DNA of 48,133 nt, taken from an uncultured Collinsella sp. Lineage in GTDB: Bacteria; Actinomycetota; Coriobacteriia; Coriobacteriales; Coriobacteriaceae. The notes under the pieces were generated by a model. It saw only the letters and a list, made by a program, of their open reading frames with translations. It did no database searches and was not told the DNA's origin. Shown here piece after piece: positions 29,425-37,449 of the stretch. Position numbers and translations under genes: made by a program. The stretch is taken from NCBI GenBank assembly GCA_902465015.1, contig CABQLK010000011.1:1-48133 (forward strand). The letters are read 5' to 3'. Position 1 is the first letter of the stretch. Each line of letters begins with the position of its first letter.

Positions 29425-31980
29425 GTGTCTGATCAACAGCAAGAAAACGAAATAACGACGACGCAAGCCGCTCCCGCTGCACCGGTTGCGTCGGACCAGG
29501 TCGCGGCGCCCGCGCAAACCTCGGCTCCTGAGACGCCTAAGGCTGCAACGGCTGAGAAGGCCGTGCCTGCAACTGGTGAGGAGGCTGTTCCGGCAAAGCC
29601 CAAGCGCACGCGCCGCGCGGCCAAGCCTGTCGCTGACGGCGAGGAGGTCACCAAACCCAAGCGCCGTACCACGCGCACGACGCGCGCCAAGCGCACCGTT
29701 GCAGCTGACTCCTCGGCGCCGATTTCCGATGAGGTCGCGCAGGCACGTGCGTTGGCGCAGATTAGCGAGGCTCAGGTGGTGCGCGCCCGCCGTCGTGCTG
29801 CCGAGCGCGAGGCCGCGGCTCTGACCGAGCTTGCAGCTCCGTCTGTGCCCGAGACCCCTGCCGCCACCGAGACCCCTGCCTCCGACCTGCCGACCGAGAA
29901 GCCGGCACCGCGCACACGCCGTCGCACGGCTGTTAAGGCCGAGCAGGTTGCTGAACAGGTAACCCCCGAGCTCACTGAGCCTTCGGTCCGTTCCACGGCA
30001 GGGGAGGGCGCATCGCCTGCTGAGCACGCTGCGTCTGTCGAGGCCAGCGAAGTTCCCGTTGTCGATCCGGCTTTGCGTCCGCACCGTCGCGGTCGCAAGC
30101 CCAAAGCCTTCGTCGAGGCAGAGAAGGCCGCAGCCGCAGCCGCAGCCGCTCGGGATGCTGCGGCGACCGCCGAGTCTGCAACCGCTGCCGATGCACCCGT
30201 TCAGGATGCTACGACTTCCGAGGCCGCTCCCGCCGATGTCGAGCCCGCCGACGTCCGTCCTGGTCGCAGCCATCGTACTGCTGCTAAGCGCACGTCCAAG
30301 GCCAAGGCTGCCAAGAAGGGTGCGTCCGAGGATTCCGCCGAGACGACCGCCGATGCATCGACTGATGCCGCCGAGCCCCAAGACGTCGAACAGTCTGCGT
30401 CCGAGAAGCCCAAGCGCGGTCGTAAGAAGTCCGCTAAGGCCAAGGCGTCCGAGCAGCAGGCTGATGCCGAAGCGCAGATTGATTCCGGCGCCGAGGCCAA
30501 TGACGCCGCTGCGGCCAATGCCGGCGCCGCCGCAACCGATGGTGCCGCCCCCGCTGAGGGCGAAGACGGCGCTCGTTCCAACCGTCGCCAGCACAAGCGC
30601 AACGAGGAGCGCAACGATCGCAAGGACGAGCGCAACAACGACCGTCGCAACCGTCAGCGCGATCGCAAACAGCGCAACAAGGAGCGCAACGCCGCCCCCA
30701 CCGAGCCCACGCTTTCGCGCGAGGAGCTCGCTGCCATGAAGGTCGCCGAACTGCGCGAGAAGGCCAAGGAGTTCGAGATCGAGACGACCGGCAAGAAGAA
30801 AGCCGAGCTCGTCGAAGAGATCTACGTCACCGCTGCGAAGGCCGAGGGCTTCCGCGACATCAAGGGCATTCTGCAGATTCGCCCGGACAGCTCCGGCATC
30901 ATCCACGCCCATGGCTACATGAAGTCCAACGACGACGCCTTCGTGCCCGCCTACCTCATCCGCTCCGCGCGCCTGCGCACGGGCGACGTCATCGAGGGCT
31001 CGCTGCGTCCTTCGCGCGGCGGCGACAAGCGCGCCGGCCTCGCCAAAATCACGACCGTCAACGGTCTGGACCCCGAGCAGATTCGCAACCGTCCCAAGTT
31101 CGGCGACCTCACCCCGGTCTATCCCAATGAGCCGCTGCGCATGGAGCACGGCAAGGACTCCATTACCGGTCGCGCCATCGACATCGTGTCGCCGATCGGC
31201 AAGGGTCAGCGTGGCCTGATCGTGTCCCCGCCCAAGGCCGGCAAGACCACGATCCTCAAGAAGATCTGCCAGTCTATCTCGATTAACAATCCCGAGGTGC
31301 ACCTCATCTGCCTGCTCGTCGACGAGCGCCCCGAAGAGGTCACCGATATGCAGCGTTCCATCAAGGGCGAGGTTGTTGCGTCGACCTTCGATATGCCCGC
31401 CGACAACCACACTCGCGTGGCAGAGCTCGTCATCGAGCGCGCCAAGCGCATCGTGGAGCTGGGCGGCGATGTTGTGGTGGTGCTCGACTCCATTACGCGT
31501 CTTGCCCGCGCCTACAACTTGGCGGCGCCCGCCTCGGGCCGCATCCTTTCGGGCGGCGTCGATTCGGCGGCCCTGTATCCTCCCAAGCGCTTCCTGGGCG
31601 CAGCCCGTAATATCGAGAACGGTGGCTCGCTCACCATCCTGGCCTCTGCCCTCATCGACACCGGTTCCAAGATGGACGAGGTCATCTTTGAGGAGTTCAA
31701 GGGCACCGGCAACATGGAGCTTAAGCTCGATCGCGAACTGGCCGACCGTCGCATCTTCCCGGCTATCGACCCCGTTGCCTCCGGTACGCGTAATGAGGAC
31801 CTGTTGGTCGACGAGCAAATGCGTCCGTTTGTCTTTGGTCTGCGTCGCATTCTTGCCGGCATGAACAACACCGAGCGCGCAGCCGCATCGTTTATCAAGG
31901 GTCTTAAGGGCACCAACACCAACCAAGAGTTCCTGGTGCGTTCGGCCAAAAAGCACAGCGACTACGAGCAGACGTTTTAG
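29425..31980 (+). CDS. rho: Transcription termination factor Rho with long N-terminal extension
   Basis: Hexameric RNA-dependent ATPase that terminates transcription. At 851 residues it is about twice the length of E. coli Rho. Residues 1 to about 428 are low complexity: Ala/Glu/Lys/Pro-rich with repeated basic clusters (KPKRTRRAAKP, RPHRRGRKPK), ending in an Arg/Asn-rich stretch (RNRQRDRKQRNKERN). The conserved core follows: Rho_N helices from LSREELAAMKVAELRE (about 430), the RNA-binding cold-shock fold (GILQIRPDSSGII), Walker A PPKAGKTT (about 601-608) and Walker B VVVVLDSITRLARAYN. The start is GTG 29425 with a weak ribosome site; no better one was found. The extension is disordered and probably binds RNA, as in other high-GC Gram-positive Rho proteins. 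Confidence 0.95.
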   Translation: MSDQQQENEITTTQAAPAAPVASDQVAAPAQTSAPETPKAATAEKAVPATGEEAVPAKPKRTRRAAKPVADGEEVTKPKRRTTRTTRAKRTVAADSSAPISDEVAQARALAQISEAQVVRARRRAAEREAAALTELAAPSVPETPAATETPASDLPTEKPAPRTRRRTAVKAEQVAEQVTPELTEPSVRSTAGEGASPAEHAASVEASEVPVVDPALRPHRRGRKPKAFVEAEKAAAAAAAARDAAATAESATAADAPVQDATTSEAAPADVEPADVRPGRSHRTAAKRTSKAKAAKKGASEDSAETTADASTDAAEPQDVEQSASEKPKRGRKKSAKAKASEQQADAEAQIDSGAEANDAAAANAGAAATDGAAPAEGEDGARSNRRQHKRNEERNDRKDERNNDRRNRQRDRKQRNKERNAAPTEPTLSREELAAMKVAELREKAKEFEIETTGKKKAELVEEIYVTAAKAEGFRDIKGILQIRPDSSGIIHAHGYMKSNDDAFVPAYLIRSARLRTGDVIEGSLRPSRGGDKRAGLAKITTVNGLDPEQIRNRPKFGDLTPVYPNEPLRMEHGKDSITGRAIDIVSPIGKGQRGLIVSPPKAGKTTILKKICQSISINNPEVHLICLLVDERPEEVTDMQRSIKGEVVASTFDMPADNHTRVAELVIERAKRIVELGGDVVVVLDSITRLARAYNLAAPASGRILSGGVDSAALYPPKRFLGAARNIENGGSLTILASALIDTGSKMDEVIFEEFKGTGNMELKLDRELADRRIFPAIDPVASGTRNEDLLVDEQMRPFVFGLRRILAGMNNTERAAASFIKGLKGTNTNQEFLVRSAKKHSDYEQTF

Positions 31981-32017
31981 GTTGTCATCCACGCGCAGCG
32001 ATAGTCATCAATGCGAT

Positions 32018-32049
32018 AAAGGGTCGGGGCTTTGAGCCTTGGCCCTTTT
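32018..32049 (+). terminator. Probable terminator after rho
   Basis: AAGGG and GGC pair with GCC and CCCTT across a TTTGA loop with small internal mismatches, followed by TTCC. It begins 38 nt after the rho stop. Confidence 0.65.
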
Positions 32050-32128
32050 CCATATCGCCGCTCCGCGCTTATTTTTAACCATAAGACCGACGAGCAGCAG
32101 GTTTCCCGTTTCAATCCGACATCGTCGC

Positions 32129-32157
32129 TTGCAATCGACAGGGCGGTTTCGCATAAT
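32129..32157 (+). promoter_or_regulatory. Good promoter for the 32294-34151 gene pair
   Basis: TTGCAA (32129-32134), a 17-nt spacer and CATAAT (32152-32157). The predicted leader is about 130 nt. It contains an 11-codon ORF from ATG 32189 (MKRTIYRCFGA) and a GGGGC-ATA-GCCCC hairpin; neither is assigned a role. Confidence 0.7.
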
Positions 32158-32293
32158 AGCTTTTAAGCTTCGCGACGGAAAACGCAGATGAAACGAACCA
32201 TATACCGTTGCTTTGGGGCATAGCCCCGCTTCATCTTCTCTCGCGCAGCCAACTGAATGATGCGATTTGGGTGCTGGAAGATGGGGAGAGCTC

Positions 32294-33694
32294 ATGGCTT
32301 CTTCTGATGCAACACAACGAGCAGTCCTTGCCGGACTTTCGTGCGGGATCGGCCTTGCCGCTCCCGTGGTTATGTATGCCGCGACGCTGCCGTTTTCGTC
32401 GGTGAATGAGACGGTCGTGGCGGGTGCGGTTCCCTTCGCCGTGGGCGCGGTGGCGGGCGTGGGTATCTATGCCGCCTCGCTGGGTATTTCCGAGTACCGT
32501 GCGCAGCGTGAAGAGCGTCTGTTCCAGCCCGATGCCATGGGCGGTGCCGCCAATCTCAATCAGCATCAAAGCGAGTTCAAGACCGCCTCGATTCCAGCTC
32601 AGCAGCAGGATGCGACTCCTTACGCTGCGGCTTCTGCTTCTCAGGCTCAGGCGGAGCAGTCTACCTCGGCATTCCTTTCCGGCCTGACTGGTGCGTTCCA
32701 GCGCCGTCATGCCGATGATGGTGTCCCTACCATCGCTCGAGCCGCAGATGCTATGGACGAGGACGAGGCTTGGTCCATGATCGACAGTATGCTCGACGAC
32801 GATTCGCCGGTGAGCTGCGACCCTGCACACTCGCGCGACGTCTATCAAGTCGCCATCGACGAGCTCACCAACGGCGGGCAGACCGGCTCCTTCAATCGCG
32901 ACGACATCGCCGCCGCGGCACGCGCCGTGTCTGGCTCCCAGGCCGCCCCTGCGGGCAGCACGGCGGCTTTCGTAGCACTCGTTGCCAACGCGGCATCCAA
33001 TAACGCCTACAGCACTACCTCGGCGGATGCGAGCGCTTTTGCCGACAATTCGTACGTTGATGAAGCCATTACCGCAGACGAGGAGGCTGTTGCCGCCCGC
33101 TGTGCCGCCGAAAGCTCGCTTTGGGGCGCTCCTGCCCAGCAGCAGGCGGCTGAGGCTGCGCCGTACAATGAAAACCTCGCCAGCATGCCTATCATCTCCG
33201 GTGCCGCGGACATCGATCTCGATGACCTTGACGAGCCTGCAGCTATCACCGCGTCGATTGATGTCCAAGATCGCATCGACACCGGCGACCTTCCGGACGC
33301 CTCGCTCGAGGTTGATGTCCCCATGGCCGATTACTCGGGCCACGAGGACATGTGGGCCGCCGCCACCGCGATTCTGGATGAGATTGACGAGCCCGCTCCT
33401 GTTGCGGCCCCCGCTCCCGTCGCTGCCCCTCAGCCTGCTGCCCCCGCCTATGTCGGCCGTCACAGCGCTGTGTTCCCCGAGGATACCGCCCGCATCTCGC
33501 GCGAGAGCATCGAGCGGGCCGAGGCTATTGCCGCCGGCATTATGGAAAATCGTCGTCACGAGCGTGTCAATCAGATCCTCGAGGAAGAGATCGAGCGCTT
33601 GCAGTCCTCTACCGCCAAGCGTACGGGCCGTGCCTATCTGAGCGTTATCGAGGGCGGTACCGCCAGCTTTGCGCCGCTCCGCGCGGAGGCATAA
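32294..33694 (+). CDS. Membrane protein of unknown function with long acidic Ala-rich domain
   Basis: A 466-residue protein I do not recognise. Two hydrophobic segments occupy about residues 8-30 and 36-60 (GLSCGIGLAAPVVMYAATL; AGAVPFAVGAVAGVGIYAA). The remaining ~400 residues are hydrophilic and acidic, rich in Ala, Asp, Glu and Gln, with low-complexity patches (APVAAPAPVAAPQPAAPA). A Glu/Arg helix near the C-terminus (RRHERVNQILEEEIERLQ) may form a coiled coil. The likely topology is an N-terminal hairpin in the membrane with a long soluble tail. ATG 32294 has GGGGAG 6 nt upstream. A vanZ-like gene follows by 7 nt on the same strand, so they form a two-gene unit. Confidence 0.8.
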   Translation: MASSDATQRAVLAGLSCGIGLAAPVVMYAATLPFSSVNETVVAGAVPFAVGAVAGVGIYAASLGISEYRAQREERLFQPDAMGGAANLNQHQSEFKTASIPAQQQDATPYAAASASQAQAEQSTSAFLSGLTGAFQRRHADDGVPTIARAADAMDEDEAWSMIDSMLDDDSPVSCDPAHSRDVYQVAIDELTNGGQTGSFNRDDIAAAARAVSGSQAAPAGSTAAFVALVANAASNNAYSTTSADASAFADNSYVDEAITADEEAVAARCAAESSLWGAPAQQQAAEAAPYNENLASMPIISGAADIDLDDLDEPAAITASIDVQDRIDTGDLPDASLEVDVPMADYSGHEDMWAAATAILDEIDEPAPVAAPAPVAAPQPAAPAYVGRHSAVFPEDTARISRESIERAEAIAAGIMENRRHERVNQILEEEIERLQSSTAKRTGRAYLSVIEGGTASFAPLRAEA

Positions 33695-33701
33695 CTTCTG
33701 C

Positions 33702-34151
33702 ATGGTTAAGATCAATCGAAAATGGGCGGTCGTGGCCTGCCTGATGACGCTCTTGATTTGGGGCAATTCGCTGGTTCCCGGCTCGGGGTCGGGCTCGCTG
33801 AGCCTAACGGTCATGGAAGCTATCCGCGGTTTCCTGCACGGCGTGGGACTTCCATATGAATGGGTGACCAATTTTGTTGTTCGCAAGTGCGCGCATTTTA
33901 CCGAGTATATGGTGCTCGGCATCCTGGCAACGCACGCTTTTGATTATGAGGGCCGGCGCACCTTTGACGTGCTGCTGCCCACGGCGGTGTTCCTGCTGCT
34001 GATTCCCTCGATCGACGAGACGATTCAGCTCTTTGTGCCGGGACGCGCCGGCATGATCACCGATGTGATGATCGACTGCTGTGGAGCGGCAACGGGCGTT
34101 GTGCTCCGATATCTCTTACGGTCGCTGATGTGCGCCAAAAAGGCCGCCTAG
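33702..34151 (+). CDS. VanZ-family membrane protein
   Basis: A 149-residue integral membrane protein of the VanZ-like family, named after a teicoplanin-resistance accessory protein. Most members are of unknown function. About four hydrophobic segments are visible; family motifs are the FVVRKCAHFTEYMVLG region (Lys-x-x-His-x-x-Glu) and SIDETIQLFVPGRAGMITDVMID, both conserved in VanZ proteins. ATG 33702 has GGAGG 12 nt upstream. It is the second gene of a unit with the unknown membrane protein. Its last codons (KKAA-stop) are part of the left arm of the terminator, so coding and terminator overlap. Confidence 0.88.
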   Translation: MVKINRKWAVVACLMTLLIWGNSLVPGSGSGSLSLTVMEAIRGFLHGVGLPYEWVTNFVVRKCAHFTEYMVLGILATHAFDYEGRRTFDVLLPTAVFLLLIPSIDETIQLFVPGRAGMITDVMIDCCGAATGVVLRYLLRSLMCAKKAA

Positions 34152-34184
34152 GACGTATTGTTTGGTCCTAGGCGGCCTTTTTTA
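34137..34184. terminator. Bidirectional terminator overlapping the vanZ stop codon
   Basis: AGGCCGCCTAGGAC (34141-34154) pairs perfectly with GTCCTAGGCGGCCT (34165-34178), with A-run before and T-run after. It serves the vanZ unit (plus) and probably the convergent ROK kinase gene (minus), which ends at 34266. Confidence 0.92.
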
Positions 34185-34265
34185 TTTGAGGGCTTATATG
34201 AGGCGTGGTGGCGTCGTCCCATTGGTCGGATTTGCTGGGTGCGCCACGCCCCGTGGGTGCGTCTG

Positions 34266-35156
34266 CTACTGAAGCGCCTGTGCGCCCAGGGCCAGGCAGC
34301 CCATGATGCCCTGCTTGCCCTCGAGGCTGTTGTTGACGATGTAGCTATCGATGTCGTTGACCTCGGGCGTGACGATATAGCCGTTGAGCATCTCGGCGCA
34401 CTTCTTGCGCGCGAGCGGCACGATGGGGGTGTGGTCGGCCACGCCGCCACCGATGATGATCTTTTGCGGCGCGTAGCACAGCGTGTAGGTCATGAGCGCC
34501 TGTGCCAGATAGCCGGCGAGCAGGTCCATGGCCTCCGGGTCATCGGCCATGTCTCCGGCGCTCTTGCCATCCCAGCGCTTTTTAACGCCGGGGCCGGCGA
34601 TGAGGCCCTCTAGGCAGTTGTCGTGGAAGGGGCAGGCGCTGTGCTCGCCAATGGTGTCGCGCGGGTCGCGCGTGACCAGGATGTGGCCGGCCTCGGGATG
34701 CATCATGCCGTGCACGAGCTTACCGCCCGAGAGCACGCCGGCGCCTACGCCGGTGCCGATGGTCAGATACACAACGTCAGTGAGGCCCTGGGCGCAACCA
34801 AAGGTGACCTCGCCCAGGCAGGCGACGTTGACGTCGGTATCGTAGCCGCAGGGGATATTGAGCTCGTTTTGGATAGTGCCCAGCAGGTCAAAGTAGCGCC
34901 ATGCCGTTTTGGGCGTCTCCAGGATCTTGCCGTATTGGGGCGAGGCGGGGTTGACTGCGGTGGGGCCAAATGCGCCGATGCCCAGCGCGGAGATGCCCTT
35001 GTCGGCAAACCATGCGTTGACGGCCTCAACGGTCTCCTGCGGGGTCGTGGTCGCGATCTGCTCGCGCTTTAGGACCGTACCGTCCGCATAGCCCGTGGCG
35101 CAGACCATCTTGGTGCCACCGGCCTCGAGCGCTCCGATAAGCTGCTGCTCTGCCAT
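34266..35156 (-). CDS. ROK-family sugar kinase, fructokinase type
   Basis: ATP-dependent sugar kinase of 296 residues. EAGGTKMVCATG (about 11-22) is the phosphate-binding N-terminus typical of the ROK fructokinase branch. TIGTGVGAGVL is the second nucleotide motif. HPEAGHI with the following H-x-C-x2-H-x4-C pattern (EHSACPFHDNC) is the ROK zinc site, and it is followed by LEGLIAGP as in YdhR/ScrK enzymes. The expected reaction is fructose to fructose-6-phosphate, although mannose or glucose kinases share these motifs. ATG 35156 has AGAGGAA upstream. A minus-strand TATACT -10 lies at about 35199-35194. It is a single-gene unit with no sugar transporter adjacent. Confidence 0.9.
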   Translation of the reverse strand: MAEQQLIGALEAGGTKMVCATGYADGTVLKREQIATTTPQETVEAVNAWFADKGISALGIGAFGPTAVNPASPQYGKILETPKTAWRYFDLLGTIQNELNIPCGYDTDVNVACLGEVTFGCAQGLTDVVYLTIGTGVGAGVLSGGKLVHGMMHPEAGHILVTRDPRDTIGEHSACPFHDNCLEGLIAGPGVKKRWDGKSAGDMADDPEAMDLLAGYLAQALMTYTLCYAPQKIIIGGGVADHTPIVPLARKKCAEMLNGYIVTPEVNDIDSYIVNNSLEGKQGIMGCLALGAQALQ

Positions 35157-35229
35157 AGTATTCCTCTCTCTGGGACGAGTTGCTCCGTGACTAAAGTATA
35201 GAGCTCTAAACCATTTAAGAAAGCGCTAT

Positions 35230-35273
35230 AGAAAGAAGCCTCGCAACGCGGCGGGCGGTGCGAGGCTTCTTTG
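35230..35273 (-). terminator. Terminator after the aminotransferase gene
   Basis: GAAGCCTCGC (35235-35244) and GCGAGGCTTC (35260-35269) form a perfect 10-bp stem, followed on the minus strand by TTTCTATAG. About 30 nt after the aminotransferase stop. Confidence 0.85.
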
Positions 35274-35297
35274 GTTGCTTTAGTTGCCGGGCCGTCC

Positions 35298-36479
35298 TTA
35301 CCCGCGCGGCTTGATTTTATCACGTAGCGACTTGAGGTTCTCCAGCGCCGCGTTAAGCGTCTCGTCTCGCTTGGCAAAGTGGAAACGAATCAGATGGTTG
35401 ACGGGCTCGCGGAAGAAGCTCGAGCCGGGCACGGCGCCCACGCCCACCTTTGAGGCCAGGTCCTCGCAGAACTCGAGGTCGCTGTCGTAGCCAAACTCTG
35501 AGATATCCATCATCACGTAGTAGGCGCCCTGCGGCACGTTATGCTCAAGACCGATGCTGTCGAGTCCCTGGCAGAACAGGTCGCGTTTGGCGGTATAGAG
35601 GTCGAGGACCTCATCGTAATAGCTGTCGTCGAATTTGAGGGCGGTGACGACGGCTTCCTGCAGGGGAGCGGCGGCGCCCACGGTGAGGAAGTCGTGGACC
35701 TTCTTGATGCGCTCGGTGATTTCGGCAGGGGCGATAGTGTAGCCCAGGCGCCAGCCGGTGATGGAGTAGGTCTTGGACAGCGAGCTGCAGCTGATGGTGC
35801 GCTCAAACATGCCAGGCAGCGTGGCCATGTAGACGTGCTCATGGGGTGCGTAGACGATGTGCTCGTATACCTCGTCGGTGATGCAGTAGGCGTCGTACTT
35901 TTTGCAGAGGTCGGCGATAAAGGTGAGCTCATCGCGTGTAAAGACCTTGCCGCAGGGGTTGGAAGGGTTGCACAAGACGATGGCTTTGGGGTCGTTGTCG
36001 CGGAAGGCCGCCTCGAGGACCTCGCGATCGAAGTCGAACGTAGGCGGGTTTAGCGGCACGTAGATGGGCTCGGCTCCCGAGAGAATGGTGTCAGCGCCGT
36101 AGTTCTCGTAGAACGGCGAGAAGATGACGACCTTGTCGCCGGGGTTGGTGACCGTCATCATGGCGGCCATCATGGCCTCGGTAGAGCCGCAGGTGACTAC
36201 GATATTCTCGTTGGGGTTTACCGACATGCCCATAAAATGCTCCTGCTTGGCGGCAAGCGCCTCACGCATGGCCTGGGAGCCCCAGGTAATGGAGTACTGG
36301 TGATAGAGCGGCTTGGGATCGGCGGCGATGGTGCTCAGGCTGTTGAGCAGCTGCGCCGGGGGATCGAAGTCGGGGAAGCCCTGCGAGAGATTGACGGCGC
36401 CGTATTTATTGGAGATGCGTGTCATGCGGCGGATGACCGAATCGGTAAATCTTGCCGTGCGGTTGGAGAGTTCTTTCAT
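35298..36479 (-). CDS. Class I/II PLP-dependent aminotransferase
   Basis: A 393-residue fold-type I aminotransferase of the aspartate/kynurenine/methionine group. Features in order: NLSQGFPDFDPP near residue 30, VTCGSTEAMMAAMM, the LCNPSNPCGKVF segment, TDEVYEHIVY, and SSLSKTYSITGWRLGY with the PLP-binding Lys. An Arg near LIRFHFAK binds the substrate carboxylate. Substrate is not certain: close relatives include MtnE/YbdL-type methionine aminotransferases and kynurenine aminotransferases. ATG 36479 is preferred over the ATG six codons upstream because AAAGGA lies 6 nt before it. It is monocistronic. Confidence 0.93.
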   Translation of the reverse strand: MKELSNRTARFTDSVIRRMTRISNKYGAVNLSQGFPDFDPPAQLLNSLSTIAADPKPLYHQYSITWGSQAMREALAAKQEHFMGMSVNPNENIVVTCGSTEAMMAAMMTVTNPGDKVVIFSPFYENYGADTILSGAEPIYVPLNPPTFDFDREVLEAAFRDNDPKAIVLCNPSNPCGKVFTRDELTFIADLCKKYDAYCITDEVYEHIVYAPHEHVYMATLPGMFERTISCSSLSKTYSITGWRLGYTIAPAEITERIKKVHDFLTVGAAAPLQEAVVTALKFDDSYYDEVLDLYTAKRDLFCQGLDSIGLEHNVPQGAYYVMMDISEFGYDSDLEFCEDLASKVGVGAVPGSSFFREPVNHLIRFHFAKRDETLNAALENLKSLRDKIKPRG

Positions 36480-36589
36480 GACGGTCCTTTCGAGCATTTG
36501 CAGTGGGGCAAGTTTACTCCTATGGAACCGGTAGGATTTGCCCGAAATGGATCCAAAAAACTCTTTTCAAAATTCTTGAAAATTGGGGC

Positions 36590-36618
36590 TTGCATCGCGT
36601 GGCGTTCCTTGCAATAAT
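36590..36618 (+). promoter_or_regulatory. Strong promoter of the tRNA-His/tRNA-Lys cluster
   Basis: TTGCAT (36590-36595), a 17-nt spacer and AATAAT (36613-36618), with the start about 21 nt before tRNA-His. Confidence 0.8.
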
Positions 36619-36645
36619 AGTCGAGCGCGAAGCGCACAGGACACG

Positions 36646-36722
36646 GTGGGTGTAGCTCAGTTGGCTAGAGCGACGGGTTGTGGTCCCGTAGGTCGAGGGT
36701 TCGAGTCCCTTTACCCACCCCA
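36646..36722 (+). tRNA. tRNA-His (GTG), CCA encoded
   Basis: Acceptor GTGGGTG pairs with TACCCAC, followed by discriminator C and encoded CCA. An encoded G precedes position 1 at 36645, the extra G-1 characteristic of tRNA-His. The anticodon loop has TTGTGGT, with GTG as anticodon. Confidence 0.95.
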
Positions 36723-36744
36723 GTTCTTGCTTCGTGTTGATATC

Positions 36745-36820
36745 GGGTCGTTAGCTCAGTTGGTAGAGCAGGGGACTCTTAATCCCAAGGTCCAGGGTTC
36801 GACCCCCTGACGGCCCACCA
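36745..36820 (+). tRNA. tRNA-Lys (CTT), copy 1
   Basis: Acceptor GGGTCGT with ACGGCCC, anticodon loop CTCTTAA (anticodon CTT), T-loop GGTTCGACCCC, encoded CCA. First of three identical copies spaced exactly 119 bp apart. Confidence 0.95.
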
Positions 36821-36982
36821 CACGATATCTCTTCTAAAGTCCGTCACAACGGACTTTAGCTTTGGGTCGTTAGCTCAGTTGGTAGAGCAGGGGACTCTTA
36901 ATCCCAAGGTCCAGGGTTCGACCCCCTGACGGCCCACCACACGATATCTCTTCTAAAGTCCGTCACAACGGACTTTAGCTTT
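36821..36982 (+). repeat. Identical 43-bp spacers within 119-bp tandem tRNA-Lys units
   Basis: 36821-36863 and 36940-36982 are identical. Each contains CTAAAGTCCG-tcacaa-CGGACTTTAG, a perfect 10-bp hairpin followed by CTTT. With the tRNA they form a 119-bp tandem unit (offsets 36745, 36864, 36983). The hairpin may act as a processing signal or weak terminator. Confidence 0.9.
36864..36939 (+). tRNA. tRNA-Lys (CTT), copy 2
   Basis: Identical in sequence to copy 1, including encoded CCA; preceded by the 43-bp repeated spacer. Confidence 0.95.
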
Positions 36983-37058
36983 GGGTCGTTAGCTCAGTTG
37001 GTAGAGCAGGGGACTCTTAATCCCAAGGTCCAGGGTTCGACCCCCTGACGGCCCACCA
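36983..37058 (+). tRNA. tRNA-Lys (CTT), copy 3
   Basis: Identical to copies 1 and 2. Differs only in its downstream sequence, where a true T-rich terminator follows. Confidence 0.95.
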
Positions 37059-37067
37059 AAGATTGTT

Positions 37068-37098
37068 AAAGCGACTGGCTCAGGCTGGTCGCTTTTTT
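37068..37098 (+). terminator. Terminator of the tRNA-Lys cluster
   Basis: AAGCGAC pairs with GTCGCTT, inner bases TGGC-tcag-GCTG partly paired, then a run of seven T residues. 10 nt after the CCA of copy 3. Confidence 0.9.
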
Positions 37099-37215
37099 GT
37101 TGACCTCGCAGTGGGTCGAACCCGAAAGGGCGCGGAGCTGAGGAAATGCGTAAGCATTTACCAGCGCAGCGCGCAAGGCGCCTTGGCGCCGCAGCGGCCG
37201 CCTGCGCAGCAGGCT

Positions 37216-37322
37216 GACCCCCTGACGGCCCACCAAAGCATTGTAAAGCGACTGGCTTCGGCTGGTCGCTTTTTTGTTGACCTTTCATGGGGTCGAACCC
37301 GTCGGGGCGCGAAGTTGGGGAA
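37216..37322 (+). repeat. Duplicated tRNA-Lys 3' end with its terminator
   Basis: Starting at GACCCCCTGACGGCCCACCA (37216), the sequence repeats 37039 onward: the last ~20 nt of tRNA-Lys with CCA, a near-identical terminator (37245-37275, loop TTCG in place of TCAG) and about 40 further diverged bases (GGGTCGAACCCG). The offset is 177 bp. No tRNA 5' half precedes it. Such a 3'-end duplication can be an integrase att-site remnant or result from unequal exchange. No integrase gene remains. Confidence 0.85.
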
Positions 37323-37449
37323 ACTGCACCGTGATTCCCTTAGGGAAACACGGCTAAAGCCCCATAAACGTGCTCTCCTTATGGGAATTATGCTCACGGG
37401 GCTCGATGCATGTTGAGAAGTTGTGATCAAACTCAAAGTGAGAATCGAT

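Noticed and set aside
29275..31992. 905-codon open frame on the minus strand over rho
   Set aside because: Low-complexity shadow of the Rho extension and core; no ribosome site or family similarity.
35212..35230. cre-like site AGAAAGCGCTATAG upstream of the sugar kinase
   Set aside because: Matches the CcpA consensus only in its centre, with several key mismatches; too weak to list as a site.
36821..36982. CRISPR-like array at the regularly spaced repeats
   Set aside because: The repeating units are complete tRNA genes with identical, not variable, spacers.
36989..37288. Open frames across the tRNA-Lys region
   Set aside because: They translate tRNA genes and their duplicated 3' end; not protein coding.
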